The position numbers and the translations under genes are program-made. A DNA stretch of 64,000 bases from Taeniopygia guttata (lineage: Eukaryota > Chordata > Aves > Passeriformes > Estrildidae): contig NC_133026.1 of the NCBI RefSeq assembly GCF_048771995.1, forward strand, positions 10,732,001 to 10,796,000. Direction: 5' to 3'. Shown one piece after another: positions 11,633 to 24,800 of this stretch (position 1 is the stretch's first letter; every line of letters starts with the position of its first letter). Under the pieces are notes generated by a model. The model had not been told where the DNA came from. It did no database searches and worked only from the letters and a program-made list of their open reading frames with translations.

Positions 11633-11767
11633 TAGATGAGAACCGTCCTTAACTTCTTGTACTTGCTGCACCTGCGGTTCAGCCACAACTTTAGTGTCCT
11701 GATCAGAAGTCATGAGCTGTCTGCTTTTTGGCTGCTCAGAGAGAACTTTACTGGTCACCTTTGTAAG
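11633..11767 (-). CDS. LARP4B: LARP4B exon 2, containing the start codon (partial gene; coding part 11,633-11,713)
   Basis: The minus strand shows a clear acceptor ('tcttatttctgcag', ending at 11,768) and donor (CTA|GTAAGTATT, GT at 11,632-11,631) bounding a 135-nt exon. ATG is at 11,713-11,711. The 27 encoded residues begin MTSDQDTKVVAEPQ and end VKDGSHL, closely matching the N-terminus of vertebrate LARP4B as I recall it, with the same exon-end position. LARP4B is a cytoplasmic La-family RNA-binding protein (PAM2 motif, La module, RRM) that binds AU-rich mRNA and PABP. None of those domains is in this exon; they lie beyond the left window edge. The ATG context is weak (C at -3, A at +4). 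The 18 codons between acceptor and ATG are open in frame, so an N-terminal extension from another first exon cannot be excluded. Confidence 0.88.
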
Positions 11768-14123
11768 CTGCAGAAATAAGAAGACAAAAGATTCTGTAAG
11801 TGGTTGTTGAAATTCCTGAGAATCCGCAGCCACTCCAGACACGCCACCCTGACTCAGAGCAAAGGTCCAAAGAACTTCCACACAATACGGTCGGGATTAT
11901 GCGTCCAGAGAAAACATAAAATGAGGATAAAGCCACCTTGCAAATACACTCAGCTCCCAGTCACTGGCTACCTTGGATTACTGATGAACACTTGCCACAG
12001 CACTGGGCAGGGAAATTCCACTGAGAAAGTGTCTCTTGATTCTCACCTTACTTATTCAGACATCATTTCAAACCATGACTTCTTCATACCACTCCACTCA
12101 TTAAGAAACATTTAGTCACAAACTAACCCTTCTTCTATAACTACTCTGATGGTCACTTTATCTTTGCAAAATTTAAGAAGCATGTTACAACAGTTCTGCT
12201 AGACTAGTAATGCTCAACCAGTTCTTCTGCTCTATAATCCCAAAATCTTATTTTATTTGATTAAACAAGTAAAAAACTCAGAGTTGAAAGTCTGACAGTG
12301 GCATTGCTTTGAAATTTGATGCTATTATTTAGTACTGATATTTTTAAAAGTCTTCAAAAAACAATACAAGCTAATTTAAAGTATGAAGTCTCAAAGTAAA
12401 TATTGACGTGTGAAAATGAGGCTTGTTAATTTTTTCTTTTCTAAAACAATGTAAAATGTCTTTTTAGTTTTTTATTCATAGGAAATTGCAGTACTGCATC
12501 TGTAACAATGCATGAGAGAGATTTATTGCTTTCAAGTTGGTGACAATAAACATGCAATCTCCTTAAAATGACAATATAAAGATTTGCAGCACATGTAAGT
12601 TAATGGTACTGTTCCAATCTTTAGGAACATAAGCTCCTTTTAGGCCACCTTGACTCCTAGACTAGAGTTAAGAAGACTTTCAGTCAAGGGCATTACAACC
12701 TTCCATGAATCTCCTTTACACTGTATTTTGAAGTGGACAAAAGCAAATGTCAAATACAACTGACTGAATATATTCTGAAATTTTCAAAGAAAATTATTAT
12801 GTTCAGCTATGAACTGATTCAAACACTTGTATTAGAGGATTATGGAAAAGGTATTTTGTACATACAACTGAGGAAACAAATATACTGACATCCCCAAGAA
12901 GATGAACATTTCAGCTTACATGAACAGTTGCTTACCAGCTCATATTATTGAAAAGCATGTTTTCAAAGAAACACAAGTACTGTGTCACTGTTATATTCTC
13001 AAAAGTTTTTTTTCTTAACACTATGTCTCTCACCTTGGAATAGAAACACATTAAGGAAAAAATGGTACAGACAAAAAACCACAGTAAAATGGAACTAGAA
13101 GATTACACTATCTGTCACACAGTGTTACACACAAATATACTCACAGGTTATGTAACAAAGTCTGCAATTCATTCAGGATGTTTATATTTTATAAAATATC
13201 AAAAAAACATCCTCAGGATGAAATAAATTTTTCAAAAGCCATATTAAATAGCCAGATTCTGTGTTGCTCAAAGCCATGAATGGGAAGAAGCAGACTAACA
13301 CTGTGTGAAGTGTCTAAGCATCTTGGAGAACACTTCTGTTCATGTTTTTTAAAGAAATTGTGTTTAGTCTTTCCAAATTTTGGATTAATTTTTCTTTCCA
13401 AAATGAGCCTAAGACTCCTCACTCATTTCATGTTCACTGTATGTAACATCCACTGCTATTCATACTACCTTTGGGCATAGCTTTAGTCCAGATTCATAAA
13501 CTAAAGACTACTTTACAGAAAGACAAGCATGTTTCAGTCAGCAATGGTGGTATCTACTCAGCATTTTGATCCCCAAATCCATGCTAAGGTACTTCTTTGC
13601 ATCCTTCTGTCACCTACTTATCTAACATATTCCCATCCCCTTCTAGTATCAGCCTGTCCAGAGCCATGCTTCAATCATGTCCATCCTCTGGTACATGTGT
13701 AACAGTGTTAACACCAGAACTTTGGAAGTCTATGGATAAAGGAAGGGAAACAGCTGCAATCATATGAATCTGTCAAAGAAAAAGTAAAGTTCCACTACAT
13801 ATATGTCCTTTAAAGCATTTGCTGACTGGCCATCAAGCACAAAATACCCAGCTAAATCATTAATTGCAGCCGAGGATAGACAGGTTTTCAGCTAACCTGA
13901 CAGCACATAACTGCTGTGTGCACATTGCAACTTCAAATTCCTTGGGTAAGCCACCAGCAATTAGAGCAGCATATCACTCTACTGCTTTTCAGAAGTCCCT
14001 TAGATGAGATTATGCAAGATGCTTATCACAGGCCAAGTCTAGACTGAAGCCATAGGTAACTTCGCTTACACTACTCAGACTAATAATCATATTCTCATTA
14101 GATACAAGGATTTGTTGTGATAC

Positions 14124-14172
14124 ACACCATACTAATACCACTCATACACACACCACCACTAATACCACTTGT
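14124..14172. repeat. Short imperfect AC-rich tandem repeat
   Basis: The motif 'actaataccact' recurs twice, interleaved with 'catacacacacca' (cacaccatactaatacc...accaccactaatacc). Simple-sequence origin is likely; no functional role is visible. Confidence 0.6.
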
Positions 14173-15103
14173 AAACAAATTATTTTTAGTAATTACAACG
14201 TCAAACCCATATATTTAAGATGAATTTTGATCACTAAGTATCAAAATGGCACTCCAAACAACAGCAATAAAGTAATTTGTTTGAAGAGGATAAAACCTGC
14301 TTTCCAAATCCCATGATTTCAACAACGATCAGCCTCTGCCTTTCTGCAAATGGGCAAGCCATACAGAAAGATCCCAAACACAGAAGGAGGGAGCTTCTGT
14401 TGCAATTTTTCTTCACTAAATACATCCCACTGCTACAAGTCTGCAGGATGTCAAGCGTTCAGCTGCAAAATCCCCATGGTTGTGAGACACTTCAAAACAA
14501 CTTCACATGCAGGGCTGTTCTGGAAAGTTAATGCCACCTTTTCTACTGCAGAGCTGCCACTTATTGGACTCCTAGAGAACAAAACCTACATGACAGCAGA
14601 CTCCCATGACTATCACGTCAGAGAGTACAAGGGCTGTAGAAAAAGGCAGTGATACTTCAGGAAAGAGAAACCAAATAAAAATCATAGAATGTTTAAAAGC
14701 TCTCCATATGATTTATTTTAGCATGTTTTTCATTAGTATTGATATATCTCTTCATATAAAAGCTTATTTATACAAACCACAATCAATAGCTGGTAATTCT
14801 AGAAACCACAGGTACAGATTCACTGTTTGAGAGAGTTTATCAGCTGAATTAGTGACAAGTTAAATGGAGCATTTTAATGCACCAATAAAAATCATCATCC
14901 AACTGAAGAGTTAACTTGTCCATGACTTTAAAATATATGGCTTACCAGTCAGCAGTTCAATGTATCTTTGCATAAATAGATGTTGCAGCAATAAACAGGA
15001 GACATTTAAGAGAAAAATGCAAGTTGGCAAACCCTTTTGGGATAGAGGTAGCACTACCTACAGCAGAACATTGAGCTATCACAATCAAATGACAATTTTT
15101 TTC

Positions 15104-15305
15104 ATCACAGAATCACAGACCAGTCTTTTAGTTGAAAGGGGCCTTTTGAAGGTCATTTAGTCCAACTCTTCTGCAAGAAACAGGGACATCTTCAACTAGA
15201 TCAGATTGCTCAGAGTCCTGTCCAACCTGACCTTGAATGCTTCCAGGGATGGTGCATCCACCACCTCTCTGGGCAACCTGTGCCAATGCTTCACTGATTT
15301 AGAAG
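15104..15305 (-). repeat. CR1 LINE 3'-end fragment in intron 1
   Basis: Reverse-complement CR1 signature in order: 'tcacagaatcacagacc', 'gaaaggggccttttgaa', 'ggtcatttagtccaac', 'gtccaacctgaccttgaa', 'ttccagggatggtgcatcc', 'ctctctgggcaacctgtgcc'. This is the conserved 3' region with part of the terminal repeat. It is 5'-truncated and has no coding capacity. Confidence 0.92.
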
Positions 15306-15878
15306 CACCCAATAATTTCAATTCTGCAAATGCATATAGTAAACCATTCTGGCTTGCCATTTGGCCATCATAGAACAGTAAGTCAATTCCTGCAACTTGA
15401 GAGTAACTCTGTTCTTGACTCTACTACAGACATTCAAGTACTTATTTTGACAACTATCTATCCCAAGAGAAACTGCCTAGATTTTAGTGAGACTTACCAA
15501 AAGTAGTCCAAACTTGGTTTGTAAATAGGTAAGAGAGAAGTTTAGAAGACAGGAAAAACATTTTTCTTTAGAAATGGCAGAATATTCAACCATGTTTGTT
15601 TTCCCCAAAACTTTAGGTACACTTCTCCATCTGCAAAACTAGTAATTGCAACAGTAAGGGCAAGAGTGCCTTATTACTCGTTTTCTCATTAGTCACCCTT
15701 CACTTGTACAGATCTGTCCCTGTGGACACCTGGCGAGTGGCTAACCTGAGGAGTTACAAGAATATTTTCAGGAGGTACTGAGATCATCTGGTCAAGCAAC
15801 ATGGGTATTTCAGCCTACTGGTTTCAGTCTGCAATGCCCACAACCACCTTCACAAACAGAAAGATATGGGGTTTGTTT

Positions 15879-15894
15879 GGGGGGGGGGGGGGGG
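15879..15894 (+). repeat. Poly-G homopolymer (16 G) beside GT/T-rich sequence
   Basis: An uninterrupted run of 16 G residues, followed to about 15,980 by T/G-rich sequence with repeated TTTTTGG and TTTGTTTG words. The run is capable of G-quadruplex formation and is prone to length error in sequencing. Confidence 0.9.
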
Positions 15895-18800
15895 AAATAG
15901 GTTGATTTTTAAATCTTTTTGGTTGTTTGTTTGAGGTTTTTGTGAGGTTTTTTGGGCAGTTGTAATATTTTGGGTTTTTTTACAGTTGACAGCACGGCTC
16001 TTCACTATTAAGTACTTTCAAAGCCATCTAGTTTTAAGAATTCCATCATTTCAGAAGGTACCAGATACAAACCAGCAACGGCACACAGAATGACTACACA
16101 GATGAAGTGCACACAACCACATGATCACTCTCGCCTGGGTGCCAAGCCAAGCAGAGCTGGGACTGCTCTCATCCAAAAGCCACACGTGTGTGTTAGCGTG
16201 GTGCCAACATCTGACTAACCTTTACACTGCATTTTAGTGCAGGTTAAGGTATCCCAGTACAGGCAGAGTTAATGTGCAACTGTCTGGAGGTATTTATAAA
16301 CACGCTGCATCCACATGCACCACAACCTTGCAAATAGTTTGGAAAAGACATCTATCTCATTGATTGTTACAGAGCAAACAAAACCCCTACTGCTCTTGCT
16401 GACCTCCCTAAAAGCCTCCCTGGAGTGTAGCCCCCAATCCTCCTGCTTTTATTATAGACATCTCTAATTTTTCTCATTCATATTCAAAGTGTGCTTTTCT
16501 GCAGTCTGTTTCACAGTCTAGAGTTACTACAGTCTGAGTAGCAGCATGCATTCTCTCAATCAAATCAGTCACATAGATCTGTTATTTAAAAACATGCAAA
16601 ACCCCAAACAATGCTCTAGGGCTGAGATCTTGCCTGCCAACTTTGAGCCCAGAGTAATCAGCCCTTAAAAAGAGATTTACAAATGCAAGTGCTGACAACT
16701 AACTTTCACCCTGCAAACAGCAACAGCATAAAACAAAAAAAGCTCACTAGAATAAAAGAACTTTTCACTGCTCTTCCAGCAAGTACAAACAAAAATATGT
16801 TTGAGTTTGGCTTTGTGCATAAGTCTTCCTAGCAAACATTTTAGAAACTTTAAACATAGATTAAGTCTTCACAAGGCTAATACAGAAACACACTTCAGTA
16901 ACATGAGAAAGCTTAAAATGTTTTCCAAACAGAGGTGCATTGCTTAACCTGAGACTCATAACAAACTTCCAGCTGCAAGCCAGAATTCCTCTTTCTACTG
17001 TGAGAGAGAACACACTTTCTCACCATCCACCACACACTTGTGTACCCATGAGGATCATGACAGCAGAGGTAATCAGAGCTACCACTGACCTCAGCTCTGA
17101 AAAGTTTTACCACCTGCTGAAGACATCACATAGACATTTATGAGAAATAAGAGATGCCTTTCCCAAAAATATGCTACAATTTTAATACATTATCTCCTCT
17201 TTAAATGTAGTTTAAATTTTCTTTATTAGTTTCACCATCTTTGTGAATAGCCAAAGCACATGTAATACATCAACAAGTTAATCATGTTTTCCGTTCCACT
17301 AAAAGTGCCAACTCAGATACAGGATGTATCTGAGTTTAGCTTATATAGCATCATCAAGAAAAACTGGAAAAACCCTAATCCCAAAAGGCTGAGTTTCCCT
17401 CTTAGTGTCATAAACACTGATACAAACTTTCAAGTTTCATCTGGTGGTTGTTTGAGGATACTTTCAAAAAAACATCTCGGCTGTTAGAACTGACCCATCA
17501 TCCTGCTGCATGGAGCACATGCTACCATTCTGTAGAGAAATAACATCATCCAAGCTGTATTACGCTCACAGAGAAAACTTGTGACAGAACACAGGAGTTT
17601 CCATCTTTCCCTTCAAAGTAGGAAATCAGCTTCTTTACAGAGCAGATGTGACAAGCAATCTAGCTTTCAAAGGATGGCATTATTTAAAATAAAATATACT
17701 CTGAAGAAGTTCCATTACTACAGCAGATAATACAGCTGTGAATAAGAAATCTAGCAGCACCAAAAGTGTATCTGTTTGTGGCCATGTCTGCTATCATCAC
17801 TATGCCTACATCGGTTGTAAAATCTCTATTACACAACAGCAATTCAAAAGCTGACACGATATAAATATTTAGTCACAGCATGTCCCTACAGAAGTCTTGA
17901 ATGCACTACTACTAAAAATCATCACAAGGTCCTCAATTTGTTTAACTGCTGATTAGCTAAATGGTTGGGGGAAAAGTTGAAAATTCACCTCTGGAGCTTA
18001 GTGTTTAGACCCAGTGATTCATTCAAGTCTGTCGGATGAAGGTTTCAAAACGTACAAGCAGCCAGTGCATGTGCCAGCATGGTGGCTGGAAAGTTAGATT
18101 TTAAAAAACCTGAGAAAAGTAACCATTGGATTTGTTTCAGTTTTCCTTCCTGCCAAGAAATTACTTATGCCCCAGCACTCTCCAGAATAATGCAACTTCT
18201 GGGTTCCTGAAGAGGAACATGGACCTAAGCACTGGGGGCAAACCTGCAACAGAATACTTGGAAAACTCAAGGCACATCAAAATGTACAAGGCAACTAGGT
18301 GTTAGCAAGAAATACAGCGTCAGAAGAACAATTAAACCTTAATGCTGTACCTTTTTTAACATCCTTCAACAGAAAACACAAATAATTTAGAGCTGCTGCT
18401 GCATCTACTTCACAAGTTTGGTTTCTTTAAGATCCCTTCTATTGTTATTGAGAGCCTCCAAAATTGTTCTGCAATTCTATTACTTATCCTTTAAAATGCA
18501 GTCTCTCCTTTAAGAAAGGCGAAATAGCAAATCTTGCTGTTTAAAAGGAATGCTGCATTTCTTAATTTAAAGATCTATGAAACATTTCTGTGCGAGGCTT
18601 CCCAAGCAATTCACAACTCTCATAATTTACTCAACATTCTCACTCACACAGAAACCTATGTGATGAAGAGCACATCAGAACTGATCACTCTGCAAGTCTG
18701 GAAATCCAGATCATTACAGTAATTAGCTGTCCGAAAGATGCCAAGCAGCAAGTTATTAAACAAAGGTGATAAAATACCAAAGAAACCTGATACTGGCAAA

Positions 18801-19796
18801 TGATAATGACTGTACAGAGGCACATGAAAAACTTTTTCAGTGAAGAGCAAGAAAAATGGGAAGATGGTAAAGTTACAGTCTTACTCAGCATCTCAAACAA
18901 GAAGATGATGTCAACAGTGCACAGAAAATAACAGGATGACTTCCACCAAAAAAAATTATGATTTATAATTTTTTTATATCTAGCCTTTTATGCACTGTAT
19001 TTTAAATGTATGTGTGTAACAAAAATGAAATAATTTCACTACTCAATGGTCTCTCACAGAATTTCTGCAGCCCTCCTGCACACCAGGAATCCTTCACATG
19101 AAGTTACTATCTGACGTACACTCAAACATCACTCCAGATATGGACCAAGAAGCCTGTGGCTCACATCATCCTCAGTAATACAATAAACCAGATGTCTAAT
19201 GGTATATAACCTAACAAAAATCTTACCACTTAAGAACACTAGGAGTGCCTACCAAGCAAGAATAAGGCACTAGGAAGAAATGCTTATGCCTTATAAGAGT
19301 GTCATGTGCCCTGAAGACAAGAGTGATTGTGTCATGAGCAGTTTTCAGTTTGCTTATGCCTTGTGCTCAGTTTTCAAGTCTGAAGCAGCAGACTGTAGGC
19401 TGAAGCACATTACATTAAGAAACTCAACTCATTAATTAACAGGAGTTGCTTCATGTTGCACATCCATCACAAAGCCACAAGCTTGTTTTCCTCTCTGTAA
19501 GTGGACTAACAGCACACACCCTGCAGGTTATTCATAAAGATATATACTTAATTTCTATTATAACTATCATGTCAGATAAGATATTTATCAGATGATGATT
19601 TCAAAAGTACCGCACTTAATTAAAATTCATCTCTTGACTCTCTGATTTGTGCATTTTCCAAGAAATCCCTCAAATGGCAGAGTTAAATTGTTAGCAGGTC
19701 AACCAAATCATGACAATTCTGAAAAGAAAAGTGGAATGCTAACTTAATATAAATTAATGATTGTAATTCTCCACAACCCGTTCTCTCTTGGAAAGC

Positions 19797-19825
19797 TGAA
19801 TGTAGAATTACACATTCTACATTCA
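19797..19825. repeat. Perfect hairpin, 12-bp arms, 5-base loop
   Basis: TGAATGTAGAAT, loop tacac, ATTCTACATTCA: the arms are exact reverse complements. A second perfect hairpin (10-bp arms ATTAGATAAG/CTTATCTAAT, 3-base loop) lies only about 100 bases right at 19,924-19,946. Confidence 0.9.
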
Positions 19826-21845
19826 CTACCAAGGCCTACAAAGACCAGAAAACATCTCACATTGAATGAAAAAGGTCTTTTAACTTTCTCAGGAAAGAGA
19901 TCAGGAATTTGTTACTCAAGTAGATTAGATAAGTACCTTATCTAATGTAGAATGATTTTTCACTAAAATACTCCATCATTTGCCCGCCATTATACTTGTA
20001 AGCATTTGACTTCCTGCCTACCTCCCAGCTCTGGCACAACTTTTTACTTTTCCAGGACAGAAAACATCACCAGCACGAACAAAATTTGAATAAATTTGAA
20101 CACCCCCTTCTCCAGCAAAACAGAGAACTACACTGTAGTTGCCTGCACATGCACTTTACTTCTGTGGCCACCAAAACAGCAGCAGAGGAGAGAGGACTCA
20201 AGCTGAATGCCTGGTGGCATTAATCCTGTCCTGCTCTAGGAAACCAGAGGAGCAGAGTGCTGCAAAGCCATTACTTCAGTTCTGAGTGGGACTCAACAGT
20301 TCAGATCCACATCACTCTGCTGCTGCTGTTACAAAGCATCATCAATTAAAAAAAAAAAAAAAACAAAAACCCAAAACAACCCAAAACCAAAAAAGGAAAG
20401 TAAAGGCTACAGTAGCATATCTGCAGACCCTTCACAACAGAAACCCCAGCACACTGAACTGCCTGTACTGAATTAAAGAGTGAAAACGACAGGCTGGTGC
20501 AAGCCACTGCCTCTCCTGCACTGAAATAATCAGAAAACTAATTAAGCCTAAATACAGGGCAAACAATGCTTTATAGTAGCTACTGAATGACAAGCTTGGA
20601 GTTGGACCCCACACTCTGAACAGCACTTCATATCTGCATCTGCTTCCAAACTACATTTGGAATACATTTGTTAAATAAGCCTAACCAGAAAAGCAGACTA
20701 ATTCTTCATATAATCTTCTAAAACCAGCCAGCCTAAATAATGACTAAGTATATAAACCCCCTTATATTTAAGCCTAACATGAGTTAAGAGGAACTGCAGG
20801 ATGCGATGGAAGCACCTTCCTTTGGCAAGATTTTTTCTTGCATTAATATATTTTAATAACTGATTAGGTTCTCATCAGAGCATAGTCATCATATATTATA
20901 CTAATGCACTATTCACATTGATTTCTTGTAATATTCCCATCCACCTACAAGGTAACAGCCTATGCTTGCAGTGTCCAGTGCAGTAGGATTCTGATCTGCA
21001 AACATAAGTCACAGCTGAGGAAATACAAAAGAAGTCTTGGTATTTTTACTAATATGCATAAAATGCTTCCTTCCTACACAAAGATTAATTCTAGATGTTT
21101 CAGGGTGGTCTTTGATAGGCTAATTGGATTTTCTCTGAAAGTCAAAGCTTTTCAATAACTTCAGAGGTCTTTATGCCAACAAATTAGATGGGAGATTGTT
21201 CCAAGCTTTTAATGTAATACCAATATTTAATATCAAATACTGCTCACTGATCCAGAAATTGTCATTTCATGCAAATGTTAAATGATGGGGGGAAAAAATT
21301 ATGGAAACCATCATAAAAGTATGTTTCTAAATTTTAGCATCAAATACAAAACCTCACCTAAATCGACTATCATCCATGTTGCTTGTTTTCACTAATGTGA
21401 TATGAGTCAAAAACTGCACAACACTTCTGTACACACAGAAAGAAGAAGACCAATTGATTAGAAACAGTAAATTGAATGGGTGAGAAAATTCAAGTTTGCT
21501 TTGGAGTAGACAGGGCACTGTTAGCACTAAAGACTGGGTTTCACAAAATATTGCTCATTCTTTTACTCTTTTTAAATAGTCAGAGAAAACTACATGGTAG
21601 CTTAAACTTATGAACTCTTAAAATAAATAGGCCTGTATTGCTCTTTCCCAAGAAAGAGAATGAAGCCAACCAAGACTTCATGAAGAGATTAACATGGCTA
21701 TCAGAAAAGACATCCATAATCTATTTCATTCAAACTATTATTTATTCTGACAGACATCTCCAGCAGGTAAGTTTACTCTGGCACTCTGGACACCAAGTCT
21801 GTCTCATCCTACCATACCTTCTCTGAATTTATGCACATACAAGGA

Positions 21846-21879
21846 ATTATTATGCAAAGATAGTATCTTGCATAATAAT
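21846..21879. repeat. Perfect AT-rich hairpin, 12-bp arms with a paired inner stem
   Basis: Arms ATTATTATGCAA and TTGCATAATAAT are exact reverse complements. The 10-base interior contains GATA-g-TATC, which pairs again, giving a stem of about 16 bp with one bulged base. It is too short for a typical microRNA precursor. Confidence 0.9.
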
Positions 21880-24800
21880 GTATTTTCTTTGTTTCCCTTC
21901 CTTCCCCACATAACTGGTCTGCTCTCACTTAACCAGTGAGGTGGTTTGTTTGCTTTTCCCCAAAGTAGCTATTGAAGGGAAGTATAAGATTAATTTTCCC
22001 ATTTCTGTGCTGAAGGAAGCAACAATTAAGCATGCTTCACTTCAGAGCAGTGAAGTTTATGGAGACTGTTGCACTTTCACTGTGAGAGACAGTTTCAATC
22101 TAAGACAAACTGATTCCTGATTTGGAGTGAAAACTAGAAAGATACTGAACTTTGCTGGTCAACACACTCACCAGTACCTCAGCATGTCAGGCTCACTGTA
22201 AGTAGACCTGTCACTTCATAAATTCTGTCTGTTTAACAAAACAACCGCCAGTTCTACAGTATTTTACTAGTTGTTTCAAGTTTTAAAGCTAAGAGGCAGC
22301 AAGTGATGTCTATTTGCCGTTTCCCAGTTCTTCAAAGAAACATTAAATCTTCAAATGCTGTAACACATGACGAGGTTCCAGGAGGTTTAGCACTTGCTTA
22401 GAGGGAACAAGTTAAATGTTGTGCATGAAGAGCGTGAGTTTGGCAATGCTGGGAACAACGAACTTCCTTGTTTCAATTACTGAATGTTCCTCCTCACGAT
22501 TTACCAATACCAGCTCGAAGTTTTCCGCATTCTTCACTACACTGCTAACCAGAGAGTGGCTGAAGCACTCACAGCCCGCCTGTGACTCCAGGCAGGACAC
22601 TTGGCAAAGGAGAAGGAAACAACTAACCCAGCTCTGCTGGGCAGGATTTTATGAACATCATCTTCCTCAGAAAAATTCCGAAGTTGGCAGAAGCAGATGA
22701 AGTATTTTATGATGAAAGACTAAAAAATCCACTTGAAGCTATAGGGTTAATATTCAGTGCAGTTCCAAGGGTGAGGTTAGAAGTCTGACCTTCTTTAACA
22801 GATCTTAATAGTCTTATCTCAGAATATTGCTATTACTTGGATTCCATGTTTCAAGTCTGCAATCAGTATTGCACTTAAGCAAGAGGAGGTTAAAAGCTGC
22901 ACTTGGAATTTCCAGGACCATTAATATTTTTAGTACTTTGAATTATTATTTAAGACACGTCCAAGGCTTCAGAGCCAATTTACCAAGTTCTTTATCATGG
23001 CATTCTGGGACCATACAATAAACTCCTAATTCAGGGAAGCAGAAATCTAACACCACAGATCTCAAATTCAAATGCACACAGAACTAGAATTCTGAAAAAG
23101 ATTTGATGCAAACAAATGGGACAACCATTACAATCCTCCTGGAATATATCTTCCCTCAAAACATGCCTGAGAAAACAAAGAGAGAAAAAGATCTATACCT
23201 ACATGAAGTCCAAGTGAGAGGTATATATAACCAAATATGATGTTGATAACACCACTGACACGCAAAAAGGTACAGTGACAATTTTTGTCCCAACACAAAT
23301 GTATACAGCAATCCTTGACAATGCAAAGACTATTTCAACAAACAGTCATTCTGCAAAACAAACAGCCTGGGATGACTCCCCTCAATCTCTGGGATTTTGT
23401 AGTTTTGTGTTTTGTTGGGTTTGTTTATTTGTTTTTGGGTTTTTTTTTTCCAGATGACTTGAAAAGCATTCATTGACCTAAAATGTTACTTTAAGTTTTG
23501 AAACACCTTCAGGACCAAATCTAAAGTGAAATTTAACTCCTTTAAATTTAACACAGAAGAAGCATAATTTAAGTTTAAGGTTTTGTAAAAGAAAAGGAAG
23601 CTAATGTTTTTTGCCAATGATTATTTCATTAACCTCTTTGCCAAAAATATAATTTAACTCCAATAATCCAGTCATTTTAGTATTACTTCCTCTTTTACTA
23701 AAGGCTAGCATCCTTCATTACAAGATTCACCGAAACCAGAAGCAGCTCTTGCTTAGTTTTAGATCACTGTATGAAAGACTATCACCTTCTGGGTGCACAT
23801 TTGTTCACAGTCAGAGCACCCCACCTTCCTAGAGTATCACTGTAATCAAAACTACTGGTAATTCAGGTTTTGACTCACAGTTAAAGGATGGACTGCCAAT
23901 ATTTTAGCTTGGATTTAATGACAATAATCCTTCCTTGCAAGTCAAAATAACTGGGCAGACCCTTCTAAAAATTCCACTTATTCCTTGAATCCAGTTAGAA
24001 TACACAATGTTAACTAAAAAAATTATAATCATATAGACTATAAGCTAAACTGTAACATATGTTCATTAAGAGTCCCTTCCCTTCTTGATAGCATTTTTTT
24101 TACATTTATTATGAATAATTGGACAAGAACCTTTAAATTTGAGCAGGGACACAAACCCAAGATCCTGGAGAGATGCCAATGTAGACAATGATATTCTGAC
24201 CAAATTGTTTGCCTTGCTGCTTTAAGCAGCAACATGGTGACCATTTTCTGTCCCTATCTGTCGGGCAGCAACAATATTGAATGGAAATGAAACTCAGATA
24301 TAAGTCTGCAAATTCTGCACATCCAGGTAGCTCAGCACTTAAAGTGACCGTAACCCAGTACATTCTTCACTTTTGCTCTACTTTTTAATTCCTAGAACAA
24401 GAACCAGAAAGCAGAAGGATACATCCAAACATTTGAGCATAAACCCTCAGCACTAGGGTATGGAAAAGCAAGCTACTTTGGACATTGGCCTGTTGATTCA
24501 TCAGTTCCTTGTTTAAACAACAGTTAGAGTCAGACTCTGTTGTGGGGCAACCTGTGACAGCATCACAACCTGTGAAAATACGCATATGGATACCAACAGT
24601 GACCAAAAACAAAACCATAAAGCTGCCAAGAAACATCACTGTAAAGCTTTCAAACCTTTCATTAAGTTTCTGCCAAATGGGATTTATGAATTTTTTTTTT
24701 TCTCAACATAGTTACTATTTAAGTAATATTTTGTTTCTCGGGTTTCCCTGTCTGATCACTAGCATCCTGTAATTATAAAATATTTCACTTGAAATCAGAC

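Noticed and set aside
14124..14172. CRISPR-like alternation of repeat and spacer
   Set aside because: Vertebrate DNA, only two imperfect AC-rich repeats; ordinary simple sequence.
21846..21879. MicroRNA precursor
   Set aside because: The stem is only about 16 bp with a tiny loop, well short of the roughly 30-bp stem of a pre-miRNA.
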